A DNA stretch of 64,000 bases from QHXM01 sp963697975 (GCA_963697975.1 OY969111.1:4774001-4838000); one strand, 5' to 3'. Shown: positions 52,957 to 61,788, numbered from the stretch's first letter. Translations and numbers: made by a program. The notes: generated by a model not told the origin, from the sequence alone.

Positions 52957-53660
52957 AAGGGTCTGGAGTCCGGTGTCGGGAGTCTGGAGTCTGGAACCAA
53001 AGAATTGTTTGTCTCCAACTTCAGGTTCAGGACTTCAAGTTCCAGATTTCCTTTCGCATAGGATTTGAGTTCCGGGATCGTTGGCAGCGCAAGAAAGGCG
53101 CGCACGACGCGCGGGTCGAATTCGAGACCTGCCCACTCTCTCAGATGTTTAAGCGCCTCTTCCTCTGTGTGAGCGGGGCGAAAGGGGCGGGCATCTGTGA
53201 GCGCACTGTAAGCGTCCGCGACGCGTAGAATGCGCGCTCCGAGCGGAATCTGCTCACGGCGCAGAGCGTCCGGGTAGCCTCCGCCATTCCACCATTCCTG
53301 ATGCCAGCGCACCAGTAGCTGCGCCCCGCGATCCGCGCCTGCGCGCGCAGCTTCCTGCTCGCCGATCACCGGATGACGCGCAAGGTCAAGCCGCTCGTCT
53401 TCCGTCAATGCATCTTTGCGCCTGATGTAATCGCGCTCCATTGCGACTTCGCCTATGTCGTGCGCGAGCGCCGCCAGCTTGAGCGAAGCGCGATCCTGCT
53501 GGGCCAGATGAAACTGCTTTGCCAGCGCATCGGCCAACTTCGCAATCCGCGCGGCATGCGGGTTAGCATACCCTTCAAATTCATCCGCAGCCGTCGCCAG
53601 ACGCATAAACGCCTCGCCCGTGATGCGTTCGTTCTCCGAAAAATCAAGGTTGGTGGACAT
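52953..53660 (-). CDS. HD-GYP-type phosphohydrolase
   Basis: 235 residues. HD and GYP signatures: HAARIAKLADALA, LAHDIGEVAM, HPVIGEQEA, RWHQEWWNGGGYP and ADAYSALTDARPFRPAHTEEEALKHLRE. It likely cleaves c-di-GMP or another phosphodiester, though it lacks any visible sensor domain. The last ~30 residues (ELEVLNLKLETNNSLVPDSRL... ) are translated from 7-nt repeats (AGTCTGG series), so the C-terminus is a repeat-derived extension. It overlaps the next gene by four bases. Confidence 0.85.
   Translation of the reverse strand: MSTNLDFSENERITGEAFMRLATAADEFEGYANPHAARIAKLADALAKQFHLAQQDRASLKLAALAHDIGEVAMERDYIRRKDALTEDERLDLARHPVIGEQEAARAGADRGAQLLVRWHQEWWNGGGYPDALRREQIPLGARILRVADAYSALTDARPFRPAHTEEEALKHLREWAGLEFDPRVVRAFLALPTIPELKSYAKGNLELEVLNLKLETNNSLVPDSRLPTPDSRPL
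52957..53050. repeat. In-frame heptad repeats at the 3' end of the HD-GYP gene
   Basis: Heptads AGTCTGG, AGTCCGG, TGTCGGG, AGTCTGG, AGTCTGG run from ~52960 to 52997, then a second series (AACTTCA, GGTTCAG, GACTTCA, AGTTCCA) at 53018-53046. Unlike the other elements, they lie inside a coding region and are translated. Confidence 0.75.
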
Positions 53661-53667
53661 AGGTAGC

Positions 53668-53760
53668 TGGCAGTGGTCAGTGGTCAGTGGTCAGTGGTCA
53701 GTTAGAGCAAAAGCAGTTCGTTGCTTGTTTTTTTAACTGACCACTGACCACTGACCACTA
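53668..53760. repeat. Heptad inverted repeat, GTGGTCA family (copy 4)
   Basis: Left arm 53670-53702 (four GTGGTCA heptads) and right arm 53735-53760. The right arm contains the stop codon of the minus-strand DUF4388 gene (CTA at 53758-53760). The loop contains GAGCAAAAGCAGTTCGTTGC. Confidence 0.88.
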
Positions 53761-55362
53761 GCTTTTCCCTTTCAGTTTATCGCGCAAGCGGCGCGCGGCG
53801 TCGTCTTGTGGATCAATCAAGCGTGCGCGATCCAGTTCAGCTTGCGCTCGCCGAATCAAGCCAAGCTCGCTGTAAAGCTCTGCGAGCATCGCGTGATAAG
53901 AAGCATTGTTTGCGTCGAGCGCGATGGCCGCTTTGAGTTCAGCTTCCGCGCTGCGGCGCAAGCGTTGCTCGCTTGTCATGGCATGGCCGAAGTACGCGCG
54001 ATAGCGCGGCTCGGTCGGAGCAAGGCGCGCGGCTTCGCCAAGTGCTGCGATTGCTGATGCGCGATTGCCCTGCTTCAAGGCAGACAACCCTTGCTGATAT
54101 GCCTCTTCGGCCTGTTGTGCCGTCGGCAGCATGTTGGCAGGAGTCGAAACCTTGCTGCTTGCTGGCCGTGCGCCTGCCCTGAAATTTATCTCAGCCTGTT
54201 TAGCCGCCGCCTCTGCTCTGTTGGCGCGCTCGTCCTGCTCCTGCTTGAGCAGTTTAGAATCATAAACGGCGCGTGACTGATTGCTCTTGAGTGTTTCGTA
54301 AGCCTGAGCAATCTGCGCGAAAGCCGATTCGATGCGCGTCAGTTGTGCCGCTTCAGCGCCCCTGCGAAAACGGTCGGGATGAAAGCGCTTGGCGAGCGCA
54401 TAATAGGCGCGCTTGATGTCGCCTGTATTCGCGCTCCGACGAACGCCGAGCGTCTGGTAGTAATCCGTCGTACTGCGAATCTTGGCAAACAGCGCTTCAA
54501 TCTCGCTCTGCTCGTCGCGCAGTTCTTCAACCTCACTGGTCGCCTGCGTCACCGCCGGACTCTTTGGCGTGCTGTTCGACTCGGCTTCGACAGGTAAAGC
54601 CTGTTTTGCCGGAGCAGCTTTTGCCGGAATAGCTTTGACGGCGCGTGCCCTGGCAATCTCCTGCGCCGAAAGAGCCTGCGGCCAATTTTCGCGGCGCAGG
54701 AATCCCCCGAGCGCGAGCGTATAAATGATATGCAACGTCTCGGCTTCGGGGAGACCTCCGACGGTCAGTAATTCATTGATACTCAGCGCCGCGTCAACAC
54801 GCGTCAGGACGAAAGCTTCGGTCGGCAGCAGATTAAGCTCGTCAGTCGCCTGAGACTCAGGAAAGAGTTTCTCGCTCTTATTCGTAAATCTTCCCGCAAC
54901 GAATTCGACTGGCAGGCGACGGGCGCTCTCCATCAGGAGTTTCTCCGCTTTAATCGTCACGCGAACGTCTTCAGCGAGTCGCACGCGCGGGTCGAACTCC
55001 CAATCGCCTTCCGTCCACAGCAGCAGATGGCAAAGCAGTTCAGACACCTGCCGCGACATCAACGCCTCGAGCTTGTCCCGGTTCAATGCCCCCGTCTCAA
55101 TGAGCGCCGCGCCGACTTCCAGATCAGACGTTTTCTCTTGAACGCCCGCAAGCTGATGCTCGCTCAGAATGTTCCAGCGCCGCACGGATTCGCTCAGACG
55201 GTAGGCGCGCAGGTTGGAGGCTGCGTAGATGATTTCGCCCGCGTCGAAATAGATAACCGTTCTGGCTCGCTCACGCGTCAGTCGCAATGCGCCTGAAAGC
55301 TCGGCGGCGGAGATTTCGCGTACCAGTTCTGTCAGTGGGTGTCTCTGTAGTTGGCCAGCCAT
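53758..55362 (-). CDS. DUF4388 / J-domain / TPR protein
   Basis: 534 residues. An N-terminal DUF4388 domain (LTELVREISAAELSGALRLTRERARTVIYFDAGEIIYAASN) is followed by a second regulatory region and an Ala/Pro linker. The J domain (DYYQTLGVRRSANTGDIKRAYYALAKRFHPDRF) has an intact HPD, and C-terminal TPR repeats follow (YQQGLSALKQGNRASAIAALGEAARLAPTEPRYRAYFG). Such fusions are common in delta-proteobacteria and Acidobacteriota, and may recruit Hsp70 to signalling or gliding complexes. The stop lies within a GTGGTCA repeat arm. Confidence 0.9.
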   Translation of the reverse strand: MAGQLQRHPLTELVREISAAELSGALRLTRERARTVIYFDAGEIIYAASNLRAYRLSESVRRWNILSEHQLAGVQEKTSDLEVGAALIETGALNRDKLEALMSRQVSELLCHLLLWTEGDWEFDPRVRLAEDVRVTIKAEKLLMESARRLPVEFVAGRFTNKSEKLFPESQATDELNLLPTEAFVLTRVDAALSINELLTVGGLPEAETLHIIYTLALGGFLRRENWPQALSAQEIARARAVKAIPAKAAPAKQALPVEAESNSTPKSPAVTQATSEVEELRDEQSEIEALFAKIRSTTDYYQTLGVRRSANTGDIKRAYYALAKRFHPDRFRRGAEAAQLTRIESAFAQIAQAYETLKSNQSRAVYDSKLLKQEQDERANRAEAAAKQAEINFRAGARPASSKVSTPANMLPTAQQAEEAYQQGLSALKQGNRASAIAALGEAARLAPTEPRYRAYFGHAMTSEQRLRRSAEAELKAAIALDANNASYHAMLAELYSELGLIRRAQAELDRARLIDPQDDAARRLRDKLKGKS

Positions 55363-55487
55363 GCGCTCAAGTTCTGAAACGAGCGGCGCGCCTCAATCTT
55401 CCCCAAGCAAATCAAGCAGCGAGGCGCTCGGTTCATCCCAACGGCATCATAACGCACGCGCACGGCAAAAGAACAGTGGGGAGAAAA

Positions 55488-55583
55488 CAGTGGTCAGTGG
55501 TCAGTGGTCGGTGGTCAGTTGAAAGCCAAGGCTCAGCGCTGGCTATCGCGTTCTTCTTACTGACCACCGACCACTGACCACTA
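55488..55583. repeat. Heptad inverted repeat, GTGGTCA family (copy 5)
   Basis: Left arm 55488-55520 and right arm 55558-55583 share a mirrored CGGTGGT variant. The loop GAAAGCCAAGGCTCAGCGCTGGCTATCGCGTTCTT aligns with the complement of the copy 2 loop. It lies between the divergent DUF4388 and GAF-kinase genes, so a terminator-only role would not explain it. Confidence 0.88.
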
Positions 55584-55704
55584 TTCATTCTCCTTTGACA
55601 CTCTAATAAGCTGCGCACTATAGTTACGGCTACCAAAGATTCAGAGAAACCCTGCGGTCTCCTTCGCTTGCCCGACAAGCGCGGGCGCTCCATTTTTTAC
55701 GGAT

Positions 55705-57090
55705 ATGAGCGAATTAATTACTGAAAATGTGCCTACAGCCGCAGAAGAGAGCAATCCGATTGACGCACGGCTGAGAGAGTTTCACTCTCTGAGTGCGGAG
55801 ATTGTTGACCTCTTCTACACGCAGACGCTTTCGCCGGACATCATCAACACCCCGTCAGGGGTTTGCGAAGCCTTCTCAAGCATGATCCTACGCCATTGGG
55901 ATTTGTGCTGCATCGTCATTTACCTGCGCGACGAGGATGGGCATCTGCGTGAAAGCGCCATCCATTCGCACGAACATTTTGACGAAGCGAAGGCGCGCGC
56001 CGTCGGCAAGAAATTTGCCGCTGCCGTCGAGCGAAAGGGCGACGAGTTACAGTCCTGGCCGGACGAAAATGGTAACGAAGCAAGGAGCGAGAGCGAGAGG
56101 GATTTGCGTCGCACCCTCGAAGAGACGGGCTTGCATGCGGGTGTGGCTGTGCCGATTCACGCGCGCGGAATAATGGTTGGCGCGCTCGTCGCCATCACGG
56201 TCTTTCCAGAACGTCTGCGGGCGGCTCTCAACGGTCTTCGTTTCATCGCCGCGCCGGTCGTCATCGGCATCGGCAACGCGCGCCGCGCCGTAGCTTTGCG
56301 CGAGCAGAATCAACGCATCGAACACCTCGTCGAAGAATTGCGGCAGCACGGCCACGCGCTCGAAGAAGCCAACCGCGAGTTGCGCCGCGTCTCTCATTAT
56401 CGCTCGCTCTTTCTCTCACGCATGACGCACGAACTCAGAACGCCTTTGACCTCGATGCTCGGCTTCACCGAGATTATGCTCGACCATGAAGCCTTAACGG
56501 TTGACCAGCGCCACTTCTGTGAAAAGATTCAGGACTCAGGGCTGCAACTGAAAACGCGCCTGACGCAGCTTGTGGACCTCTCCCGCCTCGAAGCGGGACA
56601 ATCAGAGCTTTTCCTGCACGAATTTTCCCTGCGCGAGACGTTGCGCGAATCGTGCGCGGCGGTCGCGCGGCTGGCTCAGAAGCAGGGCGTGACGATTGAC
56701 TGCGATGCTGAAGCGGACCTGCCTTCAATCGTCTCCGATGAAGGGAAGCTGCGGCAGGTGCTTTACAATTTCTTCGCTTATTCCATCAGCCGCAGCCCCG
56801 AAGGAGAATCTGTCCGCGTCTATGCCGAAAGCGCCGAAAGCCGCACTCCGTCTCAATTTCAAATCATCATCGAGGACAAAGGCGAAAGCATTCAGGATAT
56901 GGCAAGCATCTTCGAGCCGGTAGACATTGACGCGCCGAGCGAGAACGCCACCAACATGAACGAACTCGGCCTTGCCATTTCGCGCCGCCTGATAGATTTG
57001 CTTGGCGGAACAGTGAAACTGGAAAGCCCTAAGGCGCAGGGACTCAGAGTAATCATCGAACTCCCCATTAGGCCCACGGAAGGAAGCTAA
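55705..57090 (+). CDS. GAF-type soluble histidine kinase
   Basis: 461 residues, no transmembrane segments. A GAF-like sensor spans about 40-195 (CEAFSSMILRHWDLCCIVIYLRDEDG ... GVAVPIHARGIMVGALVAITVF). A coiled coil precedes the H-box FLSRMTHELRTPLTSMLGFTEIML, and an HATPase domain follows. The N-box VLYNFFAYSISRSP is unusual (NxxxNAxk is expected; the second Asn is absent) and the G1 box reads IEDKGESIQDM, lacking the usual DxGxG. Catalytic activity is therefore uncertain. Partner regulator not in view. Confidence 0.85.
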   Translation: MSELITENVPTAAEESNPIDARLREFHSLSAEIVDLFYTQTLSPDIINTPSGVCEAFSSMILRHWDLCCIVIYLRDEDGHLRESAIHSHEHFDEAKARAVGKKFAAAVERKGDELQSWPDENGNEARSESERDLRRTLEETGLHAGVAVPIHARGIMVGALVAITVFPERLRAALNGLRFIAAPVVIGIGNARRAVALREQNQRIEHLVEELRQHGHALEEANRELRRVSHYRSLFLSRMTHELRTPLTSMLGFTEIMLDHEALTVDQRHFCEKIQDSGLQLKTRLTQLVDLSRLEAGQSELFLHEFSLRETLRESCAAVARLAQKQGVTIDCDAEADLPSIVSDEGKLRQVLYNFFAYSISRSPEGESVRVYAESAESRTPSQFQIIIEDKGESIQDMASIFEPVDIDAPSENATNMNELGLAISRRLIDLLGGTVKLESPKAQGLRVIIELPIRPTEGS

Positions 57091-57095
57091 AACTC

Positions 57096-57176
57096 TCGTA
57101 AATCGTGAATCGTAAATCGTAAATGGATGAAAATGGGTTTTCTCTATTTACGATTTACGATTCACGATTTACGATG
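57096..57176. repeat. Heptad inverted repeat, CGTRAAT family (copy 2)
   Basis: Left arm 57097-57124 and right arm 57146-57174 are four heptads each, nearly perfectly complementary, with a mirrored CGTGAAT variant. The loop is GGATGAAAATGGGTTTTCTC. It lies between co-directional genes, seven bases before the next start. Confidence 0.88.
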
Positions 57177-57181
57177 CTTTT

Positions 57182-57976
57182 ATGTCAGAGCAAAAAACAG
57201 CTCAAGCCGAAGAATCAGGGGCGGAAATAGAAGTCCGCGATTGCGCGACGTTTGCAGAGTACGACAAATGTATTCAGCTTCAACGCGAAGCCTTTGCGCT
57301 GCCCGATCTGGAAATCTCGCCGCGTCGTCACCTGATCGTCACACGACGCGCGGGCGGGTGGACGCTTGGAGCTTTCGCCGGTGATGAGATGGTTGGTTTC
57401 GTTCATCACATGATCGCCGTGCGCGGGGAGAACGAGATTATCGGTTACTCGCACATGATGGCGGTCGCCAAGAGTTATCAGAACAAAGGTGTCGGCGCAA
57501 AGTTGAAGTGGGCGCAACGTGCACGTGCGCTCTCTGAAGGCAGAAAATTTATCAAGTGGACCTGGGACCCGATGCAGGCGCGCAACGCCCATTTCAATCT
57601 CAATCGCCTCGGCGTCGTCGTGCGCTCCTACGGAGTGAATTTCTACGGCACGGATTACATCACGATGCCACACGAGACAGAGGGGAGCGTCCATCTGGAT
57701 AGCGACCGCCTCTTCGCCGATTGGCAACTCGATTCAAGAAGAGTCAAACTGCTGGCTGAAGGCAGTGCTCCCGTCCCGGACTCCGCTCCCGCCGCGACCA
57801 TCGAAATCCCCTCGGACTGGTCTGCGCTCATCAGCCACGATGCAGCCGCCGCGCGCCGCGAGCAACTACGCGTCCGCGCCGAATTTGAAGAAGCCTTCGC
57901 CGCCGGATTAATCTGCGCCGGTTTCGCGCGCGATAAAGCGCACCCACGTTATTTACTTTACAGAGGTGATAAGTGA
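57182..57976 (+). CDS. GNAT-superfamily acetyltransferase (COG3375-like)
   Basis: 264 residues. An N-terminal GNAT fold with the acetyl-CoA region VAKSYQNKGVGAKLKWAQR (Q/RxxGxG/A) is preceded by MVGFVHHMIAV and followed by IKWTWDPMQARNAHFNLNRLGVVVRSYGVNFYG, which resembles the predicted GNAT proteins of COG3375. The C-terminal ~80 residues are charged and family-variable. The final residues RGDK-stop are encoded by a GTGATAAG repeat arm. Substrate unknown. Confidence 0.85.
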   Translation: MSEQKTAQAEESGAEIEVRDCATFAEYDKCIQLQREAFALPDLEISPRRHLIVTRRAGGWTLGAFAGDEMVGFVHHMIAVRGENEIIGYSHMMAVAKSYQNKGVGAKLKWAQRARALSEGRKFIKWTWDPMQARNAHFNLNRLGVVVRSYGVNFYGTDYITMPHETEGSVHLDSDRLFADWQLDSRRVKLLAEGSAPVPDSAPAATIEIPSDWSALISHDAAAARREQLRVRAEFEEAFAAGLICAGFARDKAHPRYLLYRGDK

Positions 57977-58031
57977 TAAGTGATAGGTGATAGGAGAAAC
58001 GCTTTTACTTATCACCCATCACCCATCACTA
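57965..58031. repeat. Heptad inverted repeat, GTGATRG family (copy 3)
   Basis: Left arm 57965-57993 (GTGATAA/GTGATAG heptads) includes the last codons and stop of the GNAT gene. Right arm 58007-58031 is complementary. The loop is GAGAAACGCTTTTA. Confidence 0.85.
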
Positions 58032-58039
58032 TTTTTACG

Positions 58040-59458
58040 ATGTCTTTCACTCGTTTCGACCGTTACGTTGAGCGCCATGCGCGTGCCTTCACGGAGCGCC
58101 TGCAAACAATTTGCAGGATGCCGTCGGTGGCGGCGCGCGGGACGGGGATGCGCGCGATGGCCGAAGCCGTCGAAAAGTTGATGCAACGCTCCGGCGCGGG
58201 CACACGCTCCTTCAAGCTCGGCAGCGGCTATCCCATCATCTTTGGCGAGTGCGGAGCCGGGCTGCACTGCTATCTGGTCTATGGCCATTACGATGTCGCG
58301 CCCGTCGGTCAATTGACAAGTTGGTCAACGGGGCCGTTTGCCGCGACCGTTTCTGACGGCAAGCTCTACTCGCGCGGCGCGGCCAACAGCAAGGGCGATC
58401 TGGTCGCGCGTCTCGCCGCAGTCGAAGCCTACCAGAAGACTTTCGGCAAGCTGCCCGTCTGCCTGCGCTTTGTCGTCGAGGGCGAAGCAGGCATCGGCAG
58501 CCCCAGTCTCTATCGCTTCGCCAACGAGAACCGTGAACTGCTCGAAGCGGAAGGGTGCATCTGGGAAGAAGGCAACAAGGACACGCAGGAGCGTTTCGTC
58601 ATCAGTCTGGGCTTCAAGGGCATCACTTTCATAGAGCTTCGCGTTCACGGCGCGCGGACCGAGTTGCATTCAAAGTGGGGCGCGATTGTGCCCAACCCCG
58701 CGTGGCGTCTCGTGCAGGCGCTTTCGACCATCACCTCGCCGAAGGGCGTCATCACGATTGACGGTTTCTCGTCGCACGTTGCGCCCATCACACCGGAAGA
58801 TGCGGAAGCCCTGAAAGAGATTCAACTGGACGAGGCCGGACTCAAGCAGGAGTTTCGCATCAGCCATTGGGTGCGCGGGATGCGCGGCGGCACGCTTGTC
58901 AAAGAGCACATCTTCGGGCCGACCTGTACCATCTGCGGAATTCAAACAGGCCATACCGATGCGGGGGCGAAAACCGTGCTGCCGAGCCACGCAATGGCGC
59001 GGCTGGATTTCCGCCTCGTGCCAGACCTGACGCCCGAAGTGGTTGTCGGGCTGCTGCGTGAGCATCTGGACGTGCGCGGCTTCAAGGATGTGGAGATCAT
59101 CGAACTCGGCAGCGCGCCCGTCATCAAATCATCATCGCAATCAAACGTCTCTCGTGCCGCGATTGAGGCTGCGACGGAAGTTTACGGAGAGCCGCCGGTC
59201 GTCTACCCGCTTAATCCGGCGAGCGGGCCTGTGGGAGCAATCTGCGGCGCAAGCAATCCTCCCATGCCCGTTGTCTCGTTTGGCACGAGCTACGCTGGCT
59301 CGAACCCGCACGGCCCGGACGAAAACATACGCCTCGAAGATTTCCTGCAAAGCGTCAAGTTCTTCGGGCGCGTCATTCATCATCTGGGTCAGCAGGCCCG
59401 GCACTCCAAAAACACCGCCCATAAAAGCTCAACGGCGCTCGTCCTCTCCCGAAGCTGA
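58040..59458 (+). CDS. M20-family protein lacking key catalytic residues
   Basis: 472 residues from ATG 58040. The fold is M20/ArgE-DapE-like: VYGHYDVAPVGQ (His and Asp present) and a late GSNPHGPDENIRLEDF (His present). However, the bridging Asp block that normally reads xxDxKG is RGAANSKGD, and the catalytic EGEEEIGS block is EGEAGIGS, so the bridging Asp, general base and metal Glu all appear replaced. It may be an inactive binding protein or use a different mechanism. The gene starts right after a heptad repeat. Confidence 0.85.
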   Translation: MSFTRFDRYVERHARAFTERLQTICRMPSVAARGTGMRAMAEAVEKLMQRSGAGTRSFKLGSGYPIIFGECGAGLHCYLVYGHYDVAPVGQLTSWSTGPFAATVSDGKLYSRGAANSKGDLVARLAAVEAYQKTFGKLPVCLRFVVEGEAGIGSPSLYRFANENRELLEAEGCIWEEGNKDTQERFVISLGFKGITFIELRVHGARTELHSKWGAIVPNPAWRLVQALSTITSPKGVITIDGFSSHVAPITPEDAEALKEIQLDEAGLKQEFRISHWVRGMRGGTLVKEHIFGPTCTICGIQTGHTDAGAKTVLPSHAMARLDFRLVPDLTPEVVVGLLREHLDVRGFKDVEIIELGSAPVIKSSSQSNVSRAAIEAATEVYGEPPVVYPLNPASGPVGAICGASNPPMPVVSFGTSYAGSNPHGPDENIRLEDFLQSVKFFGRVIHHLGQQARHSKNTAHKSSTALVLSRS

Positions 59459-59590
59459 TCTCAAAGCTCAACCCTTTCAAGCGGCAGCGCCGCAATCTCA
59501 CTCTTTGAATGAGATGAGTTCAGAGGCGGCTTGCCATCTTTGCCTATTCGGTTATGATGAGAATGCTAAACTTCAACTAAATACAAAAAG

Positions 59591-61621
59591 GTGAGAGGGA
59601 AGTTGCCGACCAACGTTCAACCTATCGAGCGCGAAATTGAAACTCTGCGGGGGGAGCTTCGCCGCCACGAAGAGCTTTATTACATTCACGCAAACCCGGA
59701 AATCTCTGACGCCGAATACGACGCTTTGCTGGTTCGCCTTCAGCAACTCGAAACAGAGCATCCCGAACTCGTCACGCCGGATAGCCCGACGCAGCGCGTG
59801 GGTGGCCGCCCGGCGGAAGGTTTTAGTGAATACGTGCATCGTCACCCGATGCTCTCGCTCGACAACAGCTACAACATAGACGATCTGCGCGCCTTCGATG
59901 AGCGCTGCCAGCGCCTCAGTGATGGGCGCAGGTTTGAATACGTCGCGGAGTTAAAGATAGACGGTCTTTCGATCTCGCTTCACTACGAGGACGGGGTGCT
60001 GGTGCGCGGCGTGACGCGCGGCGACGGGCGTGTCGGCGAAGACGTGACGCAGAACACCCGCACGATTCGCAGCGTCCCGCTCAGACTGAAAAGTGTAGAT
60101 AAAAAGATTGGGGCTGAAATCGAAGTGCGCGGCGAAGCTTATTTGTCCAGAAGCGTCTTCGAAAAGATTAACGCCGAACGCGAAGAAGAATCTCTCGCCC
60201 GTTTTGCCAACCCGCGCAATGCTGCCGCCGGAACAATTCGCCAGCTTGACCCGAAGATCGTCGCCGCCCGCCGTCTGGATATGTTTTGTTACGACGTGAT
60301 CGCGGCGGAGCGCAAACCTTTCAGTACACACTGGGACGCGCTCGACTGGCTCGAAAGCGTGGGCTTTCACGTCAACGAAAATCGGGAGCTTTGCCCTTCG
60401 ATTGACGAGGTGATTGAGTTTTGTAACCGGATGGAGTTAAAGCGAGACGAGCTTGGCTACGAGATTGACGGCGTGGTGGTGAAAGTCAATTCAACGGCGC
60501 TTCAGGAAGAGTTCGGCGCGACGACGAAAGCGCCGCGCTGGGCTATCGCATACAAATATCCTGCGAGACAGGCGACGACCCAGGTTCTCTCCATCGTCGT
60601 GCAGGTCGGGCGCACGGGCGCGCTCACACCCGTCGCCAATCTTGAGCCGGTGCAGCTTGCGGGCACTACGGTCGCCCGCGCGACGTTGCATAACGAAGAT
60701 GAGATTAATCGGCTGGACGTGCGCGAAGGTGATTGGGTGTTGATTGAGAAGAGTGGCGAGATCATCCCGAAGGTTTTGAAAGTAATTGAGTCGCGGCGCA
60801 CAGGCGACGAGAAGCGGTTTCGGATGCCGAAAAAGTGTCCGGTCTGTAATGGGGTGATTTCGCGGCCAGAAGGCGAGGTCGTGTCACGTTGCGTGGCTGC
60901 CGATTGCCCCGCGCAGCTTAAAGCAAGGCTGCTACATTTCGCTTCACGCCGCGCGATGCGGATAGAAGGTTTGGGCGAGCAGCTTGTCGAGCAACTCGTC
61001 GAAAAGAAGATGATAAATGATGTGGGCGATCTTTACAGGCTTCAGCTTGAGGAGGTGGCGGCGCTTGAGCGGATGGCGGAAAAATCTGCGGCGAATCTAA
61101 TGGCGCAGATTGAGGCGAGCAAGTCGCGCGATCTGCCGCAGTTGGTTTACGGTCTGGGGATTCGTCACGTCGGCGAGCGCACCGCAGGAATTCTCGCACG
61201 CCATTTTCGCTCGCTCGAACGCTTGAGCAAGGCGACTACGGAAGAGTTGGACGACATTCACGAGATCGGCATGACCGTCGCGCAGAGTGTGCGCGATTGG
61301 TTTGACGACGCGGGCAATTTGTACCTGTGCGAGCGGTTGCGAGCGGCGGGTGTGCGAACGGAGATTGAGGGCAGCACAGGGGGCACGACAGACGCAGCCT
61401 TCGCGGGCAAGCAATTTGTCTTGACGGGAAAACTCGCGAGCCTGACGCGCGACGAAGCCCGCGCCATGATCGAAGCGCGCGGCGGGCGCGTCACGTCCAC
61501 CGTGAGCAAGAAGACGGATTACGTCGTCGCAGGCGAAGACGCGGGGTCGAAGCTGGACAAAGCGCAGGAGCTTGGCCTACGTGTGATAGAAGAAGCGGCG
61601 CTCAAAGAGATGCTGGGCTAA
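59591..61621 (+). CDS. ligA: NAD-dependent DNA ligase
   Basis: 676 residues, normal length. Domain Ia (YHIHANPEISDAEYDALL-type) is followed by the adenylation domain with the nucleophile Lys in VAELKIDGLSISL, an OB region, a four-Cys zinc finger (CPVCNGVISRPEGEVVSRCVAADCPAQ), HhH motifs and a C-terminal BRCT domain. It seals nicks in replication and repair. The GTG start at 59591 follows AAAAG; a TTG four codons later is an alternative. Confidence 0.96.
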   Translation: MRGKLPTNVQPIEREIETLRGELRRHEELYYIHANPEISDAEYDALLVRLQQLETEHPELVTPDSPTQRVGGRPAEGFSEYVHRHPMLSLDNSYNIDDLRAFDERCQRLSDGRRFEYVAELKIDGLSISLHYEDGVLVRGVTRGDGRVGEDVTQNTRTIRSVPLRLKSVDKKIGAEIEVRGEAYLSRSVFEKINAEREEESLARFANPRNAAAGTIRQLDPKIVAARRLDMFCYDVIAAERKPFSTHWDALDWLESVGFHVNENRELCPSIDEVIEFCNRMELKRDELGYEIDGVVVKVNSTALQEEFGATTKAPRWAIAYKYPARQATTQVLSIVVQVGRTGALTPVANLEPVQLAGTTVARATLHNEDEINRLDVREGDWVLIEKSGEIIPKVLKVIESRRTGDEKRFRMPKKCPVCNGVISRPEGEVVSRCVAADCPAQLKARLLHFASRRAMRIEGLGEQLVEQLVEKKMINDVGDLYRLQLEEVAALERMAEKSAANLMAQIEASKSRDLPQLVYGLGIRHVGERTAGILARHFRSLERLSKATTEELDDIHEIGMTVAQSVRDWFDDAGNLYLCERLRAAGVRTEIEGSTGGTTDAAFAGKQFVLTGKLASLTRDEARAMIEARGGRVTSTVSKKTDYVVAGEDAGSKLDKAQELGLRVIEEAALKEMLG

Positions 61622-61788
61622 GTAAACGTTCGCGAGCCTTCACTCGATTAAGGCCATGATTGAGATTTTAAAGCCACTCTTTTACGAGCGCTGGCTATCT
61701 TATTATTCCAATCGCCGTTATTGTAGGCAGAGTTATCTATGCATGACTGAATAGCCGAGATGCTTTTAATTTAGAAACAGGAGACAGG

